In this document: piece by piece, positions 25,860 to 33,951 of the stretch
Layout of the letters: the number at the start of each line of letters is the position of its first letter
How positions within the stretch are numbered: the first letter of the stretch is position 1
Origin: Prosthecobacter sp.
Lineage (GTDB): Bacteria; Verrucomicrobiota; Verrucomicrobiia; Verrucomicrobiales; Verrucomicrobiaceae
Reading direction: 5' to 3'
Assembly: GCF_020439865.1 (NCBI RefSeq)
Contig: NZ_JAGRPF010000232.1
Span: 1 to 64,000, forward strand
Length of the DNA: 64,000 nucleotides
Notes under the pieces: model-generated
Databases searched by the model: none
What the model was told of the DNA's origin: nothing
The model's input: the letters and a program-made list of their open reading frames with translations, nothing else
Program-made: the position numbers and the translations under genes

Positions 25860-26363
25860 CTACATGGGCGGTGCAATGGGCGGCATGATCGAGCTTTTCC
25901 ACACAGCTCCACGCCCAAAGAATGGCGGGGTGGAGACAAGGGCTAGGCGGCGTTTGTTGTAGGCGGTGTAGAGCCGGCTGTAGGTCTGACGCAGTCGTTG
26001 CCGGAGCGGTTCGTTTTCGGGCGTCATTGGCAGATGACGAATTTCTCGCTGCAGGTGGTAGATGCCCGACAGCAGAGTGATGAAACGGTAGTCGGGAGTT
26101 CCAGAAGCCGAGGTGGGGAAGTGGTGCTCCAAAGCGCTGCGGGTGGCACCATGGTAAACAATCACCCGCGTGTTGGTTCCTCTCGGACCCAGGAGAGGCT
26201 TTGCCATCGACTCCGGCCCGAAGTCATCGTATGTCAGCGGCACCACTCGCGAGACGAAGTTCTCGTGCCGTGACTCGCTGGTGCAGGCGGAAAGGCCGAT
26301 GAAGAAGCAGACGCTGCTGAGGAGGTAGAATCTGAGTCGTGCTGGCATGGCAGGGGGATTCAT
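25860..26363 (-). CDS. Lipoprotein of unknown function
   Basis: A 167-residue protein with a lipoprotein signal ending in the lipobox LSAC (residues 24-27). The start at the first ATG is supported by an AAGGAA sequence about 8 bases upstream; an ATG five codons later is the alternative. The mature part contains a segment with RVIVYHGATRSALEHHFP and a helical region rich in Arg and Leu; no family is recognised. It is convergent with purQ and ends 6 bp from it. Confidence 0.65.
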   Translation of the reverse strand: MNPPAMPARLRFYLLSSVCFFIGLSACTSESRHENFVSRVVPLTYDDFGPESMAKPLLGPRGTNTRVIVYHGATRSALEHHFPTSASGTPDYRFITLLSGIYHLQREIRHLPMTPENEPLRQRLRQTYSRLYTAYNKRRLALVSTPPFFGRGAVWKSSIMPPIAPPM

Positions 26364-26469
26364 TGGAAGTGTTCCTTACGCGGGGAGCGGGGCATGGCGA
26401 ATGGTGAAACAGAAGCCGCAGTTCTTTGGGTGCCAATGGCCTGGCAATAGCCACCCGGGAGCAAGAAAG

Positions 26470-26542
26470 GGACAAATCTGTTGTAAATAAGTTTGATTAT
26501 TTATGGTAATTAAATATAAATCATGTTAATTATATAACTTTT
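26470..26542 (+). promoter_or_regulatory. AT-rich leader with possible sigma-70 promoter
   Basis: A sharply AT-rich stretch in an otherwise GC-rich region, directly upstream of the large MFS/spermidine synthase gene. A plausible -35 TTGATT (26493-26498) and -10 TATAAA (26515-26520) are 16 bp apart. A near-palindrome GTTAATTATATAAC lies between the -10 and the start codon. No strong Shine-Dalgarno is visible. The promoter call is inference from consensus only. Confidence 0.4.
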
Positions 26543-29500
26543 ATGAACTCATCCGCCTCTTCTGCCACTCGTTCTCGGGCCCCGCTCACCCGATTTGCTC
26601 TGGCTGTAATCCTGCTGCTGTCCGGCTTTTGTTCGCTGGTCTATCAAACTGTCTGGCTGAGGGAGTTTCGCCTTGTGTTTGGCGGAGCGGCGCCAGCAGC
26701 CGCGGCGGTGATGGCGGTGTTCATGGGCGGACTCGGTTTCGGAGGAAAGCTTTTTGGCACTTGGGTGGAACGCGTGGGGCGCCCGTTTCGATTTTATGCC
26801 CGCCTGGAGGTGGGAATCGCGATCGCCGCAGTGGCGTCACCGGCAATGCTCGGTCTGGCTCGCTCGCTTTACTTGAAGACCGGTGGGACGGCCGGTATGG
26901 GGCTCGGGATGGCGACCTGCCTGCAGCTGCTCATGACGGCGCTGGTGCTCGGAATTCCCTGTTTCTTGATGGGGGGAACGCTTCCGGCGGCGATGAAGTT
27001 CGCGCAGTGTGACGATGATCCTAACCGCTCCACAACCGCGTTTTTCTACGGCATCAACATCGCCGGAGCAGTGACAGGTGCCGCCTTGAGCACCTTCTGG
27101 CTTCTTCCTTCGTTCGGGAACAACGCAGCGCTCACCATCGCCGTGCTGGTGAATCTGGGGATCGCTCTCGCAGCGGGAACGATTTCCATGTTTCAGGAAA
27201 AGCAGGAACGCCTCCAGCCCGTGACTGATGCCGACCAGACGGACGAAGTCTGCGTGGCGGCCAAGGCACCTCCTTCGTTTGTGCTCGCGGCGGCGTTCAT
27301 GAGCGGCTTCACCTTCTTTGTGGCGGAACTCGTGTGGTATCGAATCTCGACGCCGCTGCTAGGAGGATCGGTTTATGGCTTCGGGCTCGTGCTTTGCGTC
27401 GTGCTGACGGGCATGGGAATCGGCGGGCTTCTGTATTCGCTGATCTTGAAAAAGGCGGAGCCGAGCATCGCAGGGTTTACGATTGTATCCGCTCTGCAGG
27501 CGCTGGCGGTGCTGGTGCCGTATGCGCTCGGAGATCGCATCGCGCATCTGGCGTTGATCCTCAATGACGCTCTTCGCGGCCTCGGCCTCGGTGAGATGGC
27601 CATGGGTTGGGCGGTGGTCATGGGCACATTGGCGTTCATTCCATCGCTGCTCAGCGGGATTCAATTTCCGCTGCTCGTGTCACTGCTGGGACGTGGCAAC
27701 GCCGGGGTGGGTCAGCAACTGGGCCGGGCGTATCTTTGGAACACCTTTGGATCCATCACGGGTTCGCTGCTGGGAGGATTCATCCTCGTTCCGCTGCTCA
27801 GCTTGAAGGGTTGCTGGGTGCTGGCGGCCCTCCTGATCGCCACCATGTCCGCCGGATCGCTGTGGCTCCAGCTTCGTGGCAAATTGCAGAACGCCGGAGC
27901 GGTGAGCTCACGATTGACCTGGAATGGAGGACTCGCCGCCGCGGCGCTTGTCGTGTGTGGTTTCTGCGCGTTCGGTGCCACGGGACCCACGGCGGTGTGG
28001 ATGCATACGCCCATCGGCTACGGCCGCGTGTCGCAGGAGTATCGTTCGGCGCTCGGATTGGAAACGTGGGAGCGCAATGCGCAGCGCGGGCTCGTGCAGG
28101 CTTACGACGGGCGCGAGACGAGTGTCGCGGTGGTGGACGGCTCGCAGTATTCGTTTTTGACCAACGGCAAAAGCGATGGCTCCGCCGTTGGCGATGCCGC
28201 CACACAGGTCATGCTGGGCATCACCGGCGCCATTTTGCATCCCGATCCGAAGAATGCCTGTGTGGTGGGACTGGGGACCGGCACCACGGCCGGCTGGCTG
28301 GCTGATGTTCCCGGGATGCAGCACGTCGATGTGCTCGAGTTGGAAGAGGAGATTCGCAAGGTGGCGCAGTTCTTCAATCCGGTGAGCCGCAACGCGATGA
28401 ATCATCCGCGCATCAACAACATCACCGGCGACGCACGTGAGTTTTTGCTGACGAAAGGTCAAAACTACGACCTCATCGTCTCCGAGCCGTCGAATCCCTG
28501 CCGCGCCGGTGTGGCGAATCTCTACACGCGTGAGTTCTACCGCAATGCGAGTCAGCGCCTCACCCAGAACGGCATCTTCTGCCAGTGGCTGCAGGGCTAC
28601 GAAGTCGAGCCCGCCACCATCACCACGGTCATCAGCACGCTGCGCCAGGTGTTTCCCAAGGTCGAGGTCTGGTCCACGCAGAGTGTGGACATGTTGCTCG
28701 TCTGCTCGAACGATGACGCCCCGTGGTCGCTCGAATCCATTCGCAAGCGTGTCAAAATCGAGCCGATGGCCGAAGCCGTGCGCCGGTTTTGGAAGACAGA
28801 GACCGCGGAGGGATTTTTGGCCGGCTGTCTCGCGAACAGCGACTACTGCACTGCGCTCGCGGCTTCCACCAAGGCCGTGAACACCGACGACATGAACCGT
28901 CTGGAGTTCAGTTTCGCCCGCAGCGTGGCCAAGAAGGTCAACTGCTCCTTTGATCTCGCCCGCGCTGCCACGCGAGCAGGCTGCTATCTGCCGAAGGTGG
29001 ATGCCGTCGTGGACACGGATCTCTATCTCGCCGAGAGGGTTCACATGCCGGGACGCTTGTGGGAGTCTGCCAGCGCGGAGGTGCTGCCGGCGGACGCCGG
29101 GCCGGAGATTCATGCCCGCGTGGACATTCAGAAAAAATTCTGGAAGCAGCGCTATGCTGATTTCCTCGCGGCGCCCGCACCTGTCACCCCGGTTCTGGCG
29201 GACCGTGTTCTGCTGGCGCATGCCAAGGCCCGCACCGGCGCCCAGGATGCCTTTACCGCGATTGACGCTGTCACCTCTGTTTCGCTGGCAGATGCTCATT
29301 TTCTTCGTGCCATCACCTGCGAGGTACAGGAAAAAACGTCCGAGGTGCTGGTCCACCTGGAACGGGGTCTCGACAGCCTCATGGAGACGCCGTGGTGCCA
29401 TCTTTCCCTGGTAGACGCCACCCTCGAAATCCTCTCCGAACTGTCCCAATCCAAAGCCGTTGTGCAGGATCCACGCTTCGCTGTGATCTTCGAGAAACTG

Positions 29501-29836
29501 GACCGCGACTACCCTGTCGGCGTCGGGCGGAACGTCCGTCTCGGGATGCGCTGTGAAATGGCCCTGCATCTGAAGGTGCCGCAGCAGCTCGCCGCCATCG
29601 AAAGCCTTGGCCAGCCCTATCCTTGGAACGGCCATGCTCTGGCCATGCGCGTCAGCGCCTACCTGCAGACGGGGGATCCCCGTCTGGGCATGGCCTTGAA
29701 AGACATGAATCGTTTCCTGGATCAGGGCGGCAAGATCGGTGGGGAATCGGCTCCGTTTGTCGTGCAGGTGAAAACCCCGGTGTCAAACACCGCCCCGGTG
29801 ACGGAAATGGTGATCGGCTCGCAGGCGGGCGAGTGA
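26543..29836 (+). CDS. Long fused MFS/spermidine synthase-like protein with C-terminal extension
   Basis: A 1097-residue protein. The N-terminal half (about residues 15-480) has many membrane segments beginning SGFCSLVYQTVWLREF, the conserved opening of MFS-fused spermidine synthases. The catalytic-like domain has VVGLGTGTTAGWLAD, the acidic end of VDVLELEEEI and the substrate-loop region DLIVSEPSNPCRAGVANLYT. About 350 further residues after this domain are rich in short helices and of unknown role; the other such protein in this window (806 residues) lacks this extension. Polyamine synthesis is not established for this group. Confidence 0.85.
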   Translation: MNSSASSATRSRAPLTRFALAVILLLSGFCSLVYQTVWLREFRLVFGGAAPAAAAVMAVFMGGLGFGGKLFGTWVERVGRPFRFYARLEVGIAIAAVASPAMLGLARSLYLKTGGTAGMGLGMATCLQLLMTALVLGIPCFLMGGTLPAAMKFAQCDDDPNRSTTAFFYGINIAGAVTGAALSTFWLLPSFGNNAALTIAVLVNLGIALAAGTISMFQEKQERLQPVTDADQTDEVCVAAKAPPSFVLAAAFMSGFTFFVAELVWYRISTPLLGGSVYGFGLVLCVVLTGMGIGGLLYSLILKKAEPSIAGFTIVSALQALAVLVPYALGDRIAHLALILNDALRGLGLGEMAMGWAVVMGTLAFIPSLLSGIQFPLLVSLLGRGNAGVGQQLGRAYLWNTFGSITGSLLGGFILVPLLSLKGCWVLAALLIATMSAGSLWLQLRGKLQNAGAVSSRLTWNGGLAAAALVVCGFCAFGATGPTAVWMHTPIGYGRVSQEYRSALGLETWERNAQRGLVQAYDGRETSVAVVDGSQYSFLTNGKSDGSAVGDAATQVMLGITGAILHPDPKNACVVGLGTGTTAGWLADVPGMQHVDVLELEEEIRKVAQFFNPVSRNAMNHPRINNITGDAREFLLTKGQNYDLIVSEPSNPCRAGVANLYTREFYRNASQRLTQNGIFCQWLQGYEVEPATITTVISTLRQVFPKVEVWSTQSVDMLLVCSNDDAPWSLESIRKRVKIEPMAEAVRRFWKTETAEGFLAGCLANSDYCTALAASTKAVNTDDMNRLEFSFARSVAKKVNCSFDLARAATRAGCYLPKVDAVVDTDLYLAERVHMPGRLWESASAEVLPADAGPEIHARVDIQKKFWKQRYADFLAAPAPVTPVLADRVLLAHAKARTGAQDAFTAIDAVTSVSLADAHFLRAITCEVQEKTSEVLVHLERGLDSLMETPWCHLSLVDATLEILSELSQSKAVVQDPRFAVIFEKLDRDYPVGVGRNVRLGMRCEMALHLKVPQQLAAIESLGQPYPWNGHALAMRVSAYLQTGDPRLGMALKDMNRFLDQGGKIGGESAPFVVQVKTPVSNTAPVTEMVIGSQAGE

Positions 29837-29900
29837 TCCGATTGAGGGCAGATCGTGGCAATTTCATGCGGTCTTGGCCGTATGAATAGGCCCCCCAAGC

Positions 29901-31220
29901 ATGTCTTTTCTCGCCAGTCATCCGGTCCTCCGTCTCGTCGCCTCGCCGCAGCATCTGTGGCGTACGCTTTCGCTGGGCATCAAAACGATCTGGCTGCACA
30001 AGCTGCGCTCGTTTCTGACGGCGTTGGGCGTGGTGTTTGGGGTGGCTTCGGTGGTGGCCATGCTTGCGATTGGGGAAGGGGCAAGTCATGAGGCGCAGGA
30101 GCAGATCCGGAGGCTCGGCAGCCAGAACATCATCCTGCACAGCGTGAAGCCGCCGGACGGGCAGGGCTCCAGCGGTGAGTCGCGCAGCATGATCAGCGAG
30201 TACGGACTCACCACGCGCGATATCCAGCAAATCCGCCAGACTGTTCCAGGAATCAGCATCGTGGTGCCCAGCCGTTACGTCTCTGAAAACATCTGGAACC
30301 TCGATCGCAGCATTGACGGGCAGGTCATGGGCGTTCTGCCCATTTATCCCGAGATGCGGAACCGCCGAATGATCCAAGGGCGCTTTTTCACCGAGTTGGA
30401 AATGAACGACAGCGTTCCGGTTTGCGTGATCAACCAGACGGTTGCATCAAGGCTGTTTCCGCTCTCGACCCCCACGGGCAAGTCGGTTCGGGTGAAAGGG
30501 TTTTATTACAAGGTCATCGGGATCATTCAGGACGAGGGACAGATGGTTGGCACCGACGCCGCCAGCTCCTCGGCGGATTCACAGGCGCAGATCCTGATCC
30601 CTTTCGTGACTTTGATGGATCAGTACGGCGAGGTCTTCTTCCGTTATCGCACCGGTAGTTTTGAGGCGGAGAAGGTCCAGTTCCACGAGGCAGTCATCCG
30701 GGTCGAGGACGTCAAACAGGTCGAGAGTCGCGCTGAGGCCATTCGCCACCTGATGACGACGAATCACAAGAAGGAAGACTGGCGCATCATCGTGCCTGTT
30801 GAGCTGCTGAAACAGGCCGAGCGCACCAAGCAGATTTTCAGCATTGTGCTCGGAAGCATCGCCGCCATCTCGCTGCTTGTGGGGGGCATCGGCATCATGA
30901 ACATCATGCTGGCCAGCGTCACTGAGCGCACGCGTGAGATCGGCATTCGTCGCGCTCTCGGCGCTCGTCAGGCCGACATCGTCGTGCAGTTCCTCATCGA
31001 GACCGTGCTGCTCGCCGGAGTCGGCGGCGTCCTCGGTGTCGCGCTTGGCCTGGGCATTCCGATGGCCGTTCAAAAATTTGCCGGAGTCACCACCATCATC
31101 AAGATGTGGTCGCCCATTCTCGCATTTTCCATCTCGGTGATCACCGGCATCGCCTTCGGCATCTACCCGGCGCGTCGTGCGGCACAGATGAATCCGGTGG
31201 AAGCTCTGCGTCACGAGTAG
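29901..31220 (+). CDS. ABC transporter permease, MacB/FtsX family
   Basis: A 439-residue permease with the MacB topology: an N-terminal membrane segment after LHKLRSFLTALGVVFGVASVV, a large periplasmic MacB_PCD domain (about residues 75-300) and three C-terminal membrane segments (FtsX domain) with GIGIMNIMLASVTERTREIGIRRALGAR. Such permeases work with a separate ATPase and often an outer-membrane partner in lipoprotein, macrolide or siderophore export. No ABC ATPase or periplasmic adaptor gene lies beside it here. It follows the MFS/spermidine synthase gene by 64 bp and is convergent with the photolyase. Confidence 0.88.
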   Translation: MSFLASHPVLRLVASPQHLWRTLSLGIKTIWLHKLRSFLTALGVVFGVASVVAMLAIGEGASHEAQEQIRRLGSQNIILHSVKPPDGQGSSGESRSMISEYGLTTRDIQQIRQTVPGISIVVPSRYVSENIWNLDRSIDGQVMGVLPIYPEMRNRRMIQGRFFTELEMNDSVPVCVINQTVASRLFPLSTPTGKSVRVKGFYYKVIGIIQDEGQMVGTDAASSSADSQAQILIPFVTLMDQYGEVFFRYRTGSFEAEKVQFHEAVIRVEDVKQVESRAEAIRHLMTTNHKKEDWRIIVPVELLKQAERTKQIFSIVLGSIAAISLLVGGIGIMNIMLASVTERTREIGIRRALGARQADIVVQFLIETVLLAGVGGVLGVALGLGIPMAVQKFAGVTTIIKMWSPILAFSISVITGIAFGIYPARRAAQMNPVEALRHE

Positions 31221-31241
31221 GGGTGGATCAGACGGGTGTGG

Positions 31242-32633
31242 TCAGCTTCGCTCCGCCTTGTGCTTCGCAAAAATCGCGAGGCAGCGATCGCGTTCGGTGT
31301 GGTGATCGACCATGGGGAGCGGGTAGCCTTTGGCGAGCGGGAGGCCGGGCTTCGGCGGTTCGTGGAGGAGCGGCGCGGGGACGTCCTTGAGTTCGGGCAC
31401 CCACTTTTTGATGAACTCGCCAGCGGGATCGAAGCGGGCGCTTTGCAGCCAGGGGTTCTGAACGCGGAAGTAGGGCGCGGCATCGGCACCAGTGCCGGCG
31501 GACCATTGCCAGCCGCCGTTGTTGCTGGCGTTTTCACCATCGACGAGCTGCTGCATGAAGAAGGCCTCGCCCATGCGCCAGTCGCAATGCAGGTCCTTGG
31601 TGAGAAACATGGCGGTGATCATGCGCAGGCGGTTGTGCATGAGCCCGGTCTGCAAAAGCTGTCGCATGCCGGCATCGACGATGGGAAAGCCGGTGGTGCC
31701 GGTGGACCAGCGCTGGAACGCGGCGTCGGTGCCTGGCCAAGGGAGGCCGCGCCAGTCGGGATTGAACTCGTGCTCGAAAACTTCGGGATAAAACCACAGG
31801 ATGGCAAAGTAGAACTCCCGCCACGCGAGTTCCTTGATGTAGGTGCTGCCTTTTTCGATCTGCGCGCAGCGATGATACAAATCGCGGATGCCAATGAGAC
31901 CGTAGCGCAGGTCCTGGCTGAGCAGGGAGGTGGTCTGACCGGCGGGCGTGTTGCGATTCGCGCTGTAACCTTTGAGTATTCCTCCGTCGATGAAGTGCTT
32001 CATTCGATCCCGTGCGGCGCGTTCGCCGGAGGCGAGGATCTGCGCGGTGGGCGCGGGAAGATCCCAATGCGCGAGCGTTGGCGGCGGCAGGCTCATCACT
32101 TTTTCTTCGGCCTCCGCTCCGAGTGAGGTCACGCGGGGCAGGGGGGCGGTCTTGTCGAGATTGAGCCAGTTCTTCGAGTAAGGTGTGTAAACGCGATACG
32201 GCTGCCCACTGCCGGTGAGCACTGTTTCAGGCGCGTGCATGACGCTGTCGTCAAAGCCGTTGCACTCGATGCCGAGGCGTGTGCAGAGCGCGGCGATCTT
32301 TGCTTCCATCGCGCGACCGCAGGGATCGTAGTCGCGGTTGAAGTAGACCGCTCCAGCTTGGGTTTCGTGCACGAGGCGTTCCAGTTCGACATCGGCCTTG
32401 CCGCAGCGAATGATAAGGCGGCTGCCGATGGCTGCGATGTTCTTCGCGAGCGACTCGAGGTTGCCGCAGAGGAATTGCTGGCGATTTGGTCCTGTCCACC
32501 CGTGGCTGTTCTTCCAGTCGCTTAGCACATAGACAGGCACGACCTGATCGGCGTCCTTCTTGGCTGAATGTAGAGCAGTGTTGTCGGTAAGGCGCAGATC
32601 GCGGCGGAACCAGTGAATGACAGTTTTGGGCAT
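31242..32633 (-). CDS. Deoxyribodipyrimidine photolyase (cryptochrome/photolyase family)
   Basis: A 463-residue class I type photolyase. It uses FAD and light to split cyclobutane pyrimidine dimers. The N-terminal antenna-binding Rossmann domain starts IHWFRRDLRLTDNTAL. The C-terminal FAD domain contains ELAWREFYFAILWFYP, TGFPIVDAGMRQL, the FAD/Trp-tail region GEAFFMQQLVDGENASNNG and WQWSAGTGADAAPYFR. The start was chosen at the ATG before PKTVIHWFRR; an upstream in-frame start would add 15 residues. It faces away from the following cytochrome block and converges with the MacB-type permease gene. Confidence 0.93.
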   Translation of the reverse strand: MPKTVIHWFRRDLRLTDNTALHSAKKDADQVVPVYVLSDWKNSHGWTGPNRQQFLCGNLESLAKNIAAIGSRLIIRCGKADVELERLVHETQAGAVYFNRDYDPCGRAMEAKIAALCTRLGIECNGFDDSVMHAPETVLTGSGQPYRVYTPYSKNWLNLDKTAPLPRVTSLGAEAEEKVMSLPPPTLAHWDLPAPTAQILASGERAARDRMKHFIDGGILKGYSANRNTPAGQTTSLLSQDLRYGLIGIRDLYHRCAQIEKGSTYIKELAWREFYFAILWFYPEVFEHEFNPDWRGLPWPGTDAAFQRWSTGTTGFPIVDAGMRQLLQTGLMHNRLRMITAMFLTKDLHCDWRMGEAFFMQQLVDGENASNNGGWQWSAGTGADAAPYFRVQNPWLQSARFDPAGEFIKKWVPELKDVPAPLLHEPPKPGLPLAKGYPLPMVDHHTERDRCLAIFAKHKAERS

Positions 32634-32791
32634 GGGCGAGACGGGAAAGGACGACAAGATACGGTCGGTATTGAACAAAAGGCGTCTTCAAAGATGATGG
32701 TATCGACCATCAGGTTCGTGATGAATATTTCATTGGGCTGGCGTTACTAGAAGCGCCATATTTCCGTTTCTCCAACCCCCGACTCCAACCC

Positions 32792-33901
32792 ATGTCTTCG
32801 CATTCGCCTGACACCGACGAACCGAAATCCTTTACAGCCGCCTGGATCGCCACGCTTCTTCTCGTCGTGGCATTTATCATTGGTCTGCTGATCTTTCCGC
32901 CGCTGTATGATGCGCCGCAGTCGGATCCCTCGGAGATGGTGCTGTTTGTCGGTCGGTTTCATCCAATCCTGCTGCATCTGCCGGTGGGTGTGCTGGGCCT
33001 GCTTTGTGTGTTTGAGCTCATCTGCTCGACTCGGCGCGGAGAGTCAAAGTTTGGTGAAGCCTCCCTGCTGATGCTCGTCGTGGGGGCGGCTGGTTCCGTG
33101 ATGGCGGTGTTCGCCGGCATCATGCTCTCACGCGAGGGCGGCTATGTGGGCGGAAATTTCAGCCTGCATCAGACGATGGGGCTGATTGGCACGGCGGGCG
33201 TGCTTCTTTCGCTCGTAGTGCGCATCGTGGCGATGAGCCGTTACAGCAGTGAACTCCTCAACGCCTACCGTGCGCTCTACTTCATCAGTTTCGGGATCAT
33301 GGGCCTTGGGGCGCATTTCGGCGGCAACATGAGCCATGGAAACAAGTTTCTTACCGAACATGCCCCTGAGTGGATCAAGGCCACCATGGTGAGCACGGAG
33401 AAGTGGATGCTGAGCTTTGTGGAAAAGCCCAAGGCAGAAGTGCCTCCTGAGATCAAGCCCGGGCCGGAGGTTAAACCGCCGGTTACGTCGGATGTTGGGG
33501 AGAAACCCACCCCACCGCCTGCCCCAACAGGTGACCAGAAGCTCGTATTTCAACACGTGATCCTGCCTATTCTCACGGCCAAGTGCAACAAGTGCCACAG
33601 TGAGGAAAAGTCGAAGGGTGAACTGCGGATGGATACCTATGAAATGGCGATGAAGGGCGGCGAAAACGGCAGCAACTTTGTCGCCGGCAATCTGAAGGAT
33701 AGCCTTAGCATCGAGCGCATTCTGCTTCCGGACAGTGATGATGAACACATGCCGCCGGAGGGGAAAGACCAGCTGACGCCGGAAGAAATCGAACTGCTCA
33801 AGTGGTGGGTGCTTCAGGGCGCCAGCGGCACGCAGAAGGTCGACGATGCCAAAATCCCTGCGGAGCTTCAAACCACCGTTGATGGAATTCTGAAAGGCTA
33901 G
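32792..33901 (+). CDS. Membrane protein with DUF2231-like region and planctomycete-type cytochrome c domain
   Basis: A 369-residue protein with about four to five membrane segments in the first 170 residues (including FHPILLHLPVGVLGLLCVFEL, typical of the DUF2231 group) and a Pro-rich linker around residues 215-245. The C-terminal cytochrome domain has the haem site CNKCH (Cys265, Cys268, His269) and the distal-Met-like segment DDEHMPPEG. It is probably a membrane-anchored electron carrier facing the periplasm. It heads a five-gene plus-strand block that includes the haem-attachment proteins ResB and CcsA. Confidence 0.88.
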   Translation: MSSHSPDTDEPKSFTAAWIATLLLVVAFIIGLLIFPPLYDAPQSDPSEMVLFVGRFHPILLHLPVGVLGLLCVFELICSTRRGESKFGEASLLMLVVGAAGSVMAVFAGIMLSREGGYVGGNFSLHQTMGLIGTAGVLLSLVVRIVAMSRYSSELLNAYRALYFISFGIMGLGAHFGGNMSHGNKFLTEHAPEWIKATMVSTEKWMLSFVEKPKAEVPPEIKPGPEVKPPVTSDVGEKPTPPPAPTGDQKLVFQHVILPILTAKCNKCHSEEKSKGELRMDTYEMAMKGGENGSNFVAGNLKDSLSIERILLPDSDDEHMPPEGKDQLTPEEIELLKWWVLQGASGTQKVDDAKIPAELQTTVDGILKG

Positions 33902-33951
33902 TCCAATTTCCGCCTTTTGTTGCCTTGTTCTTTTTTGCTTCAAACAGTCTC

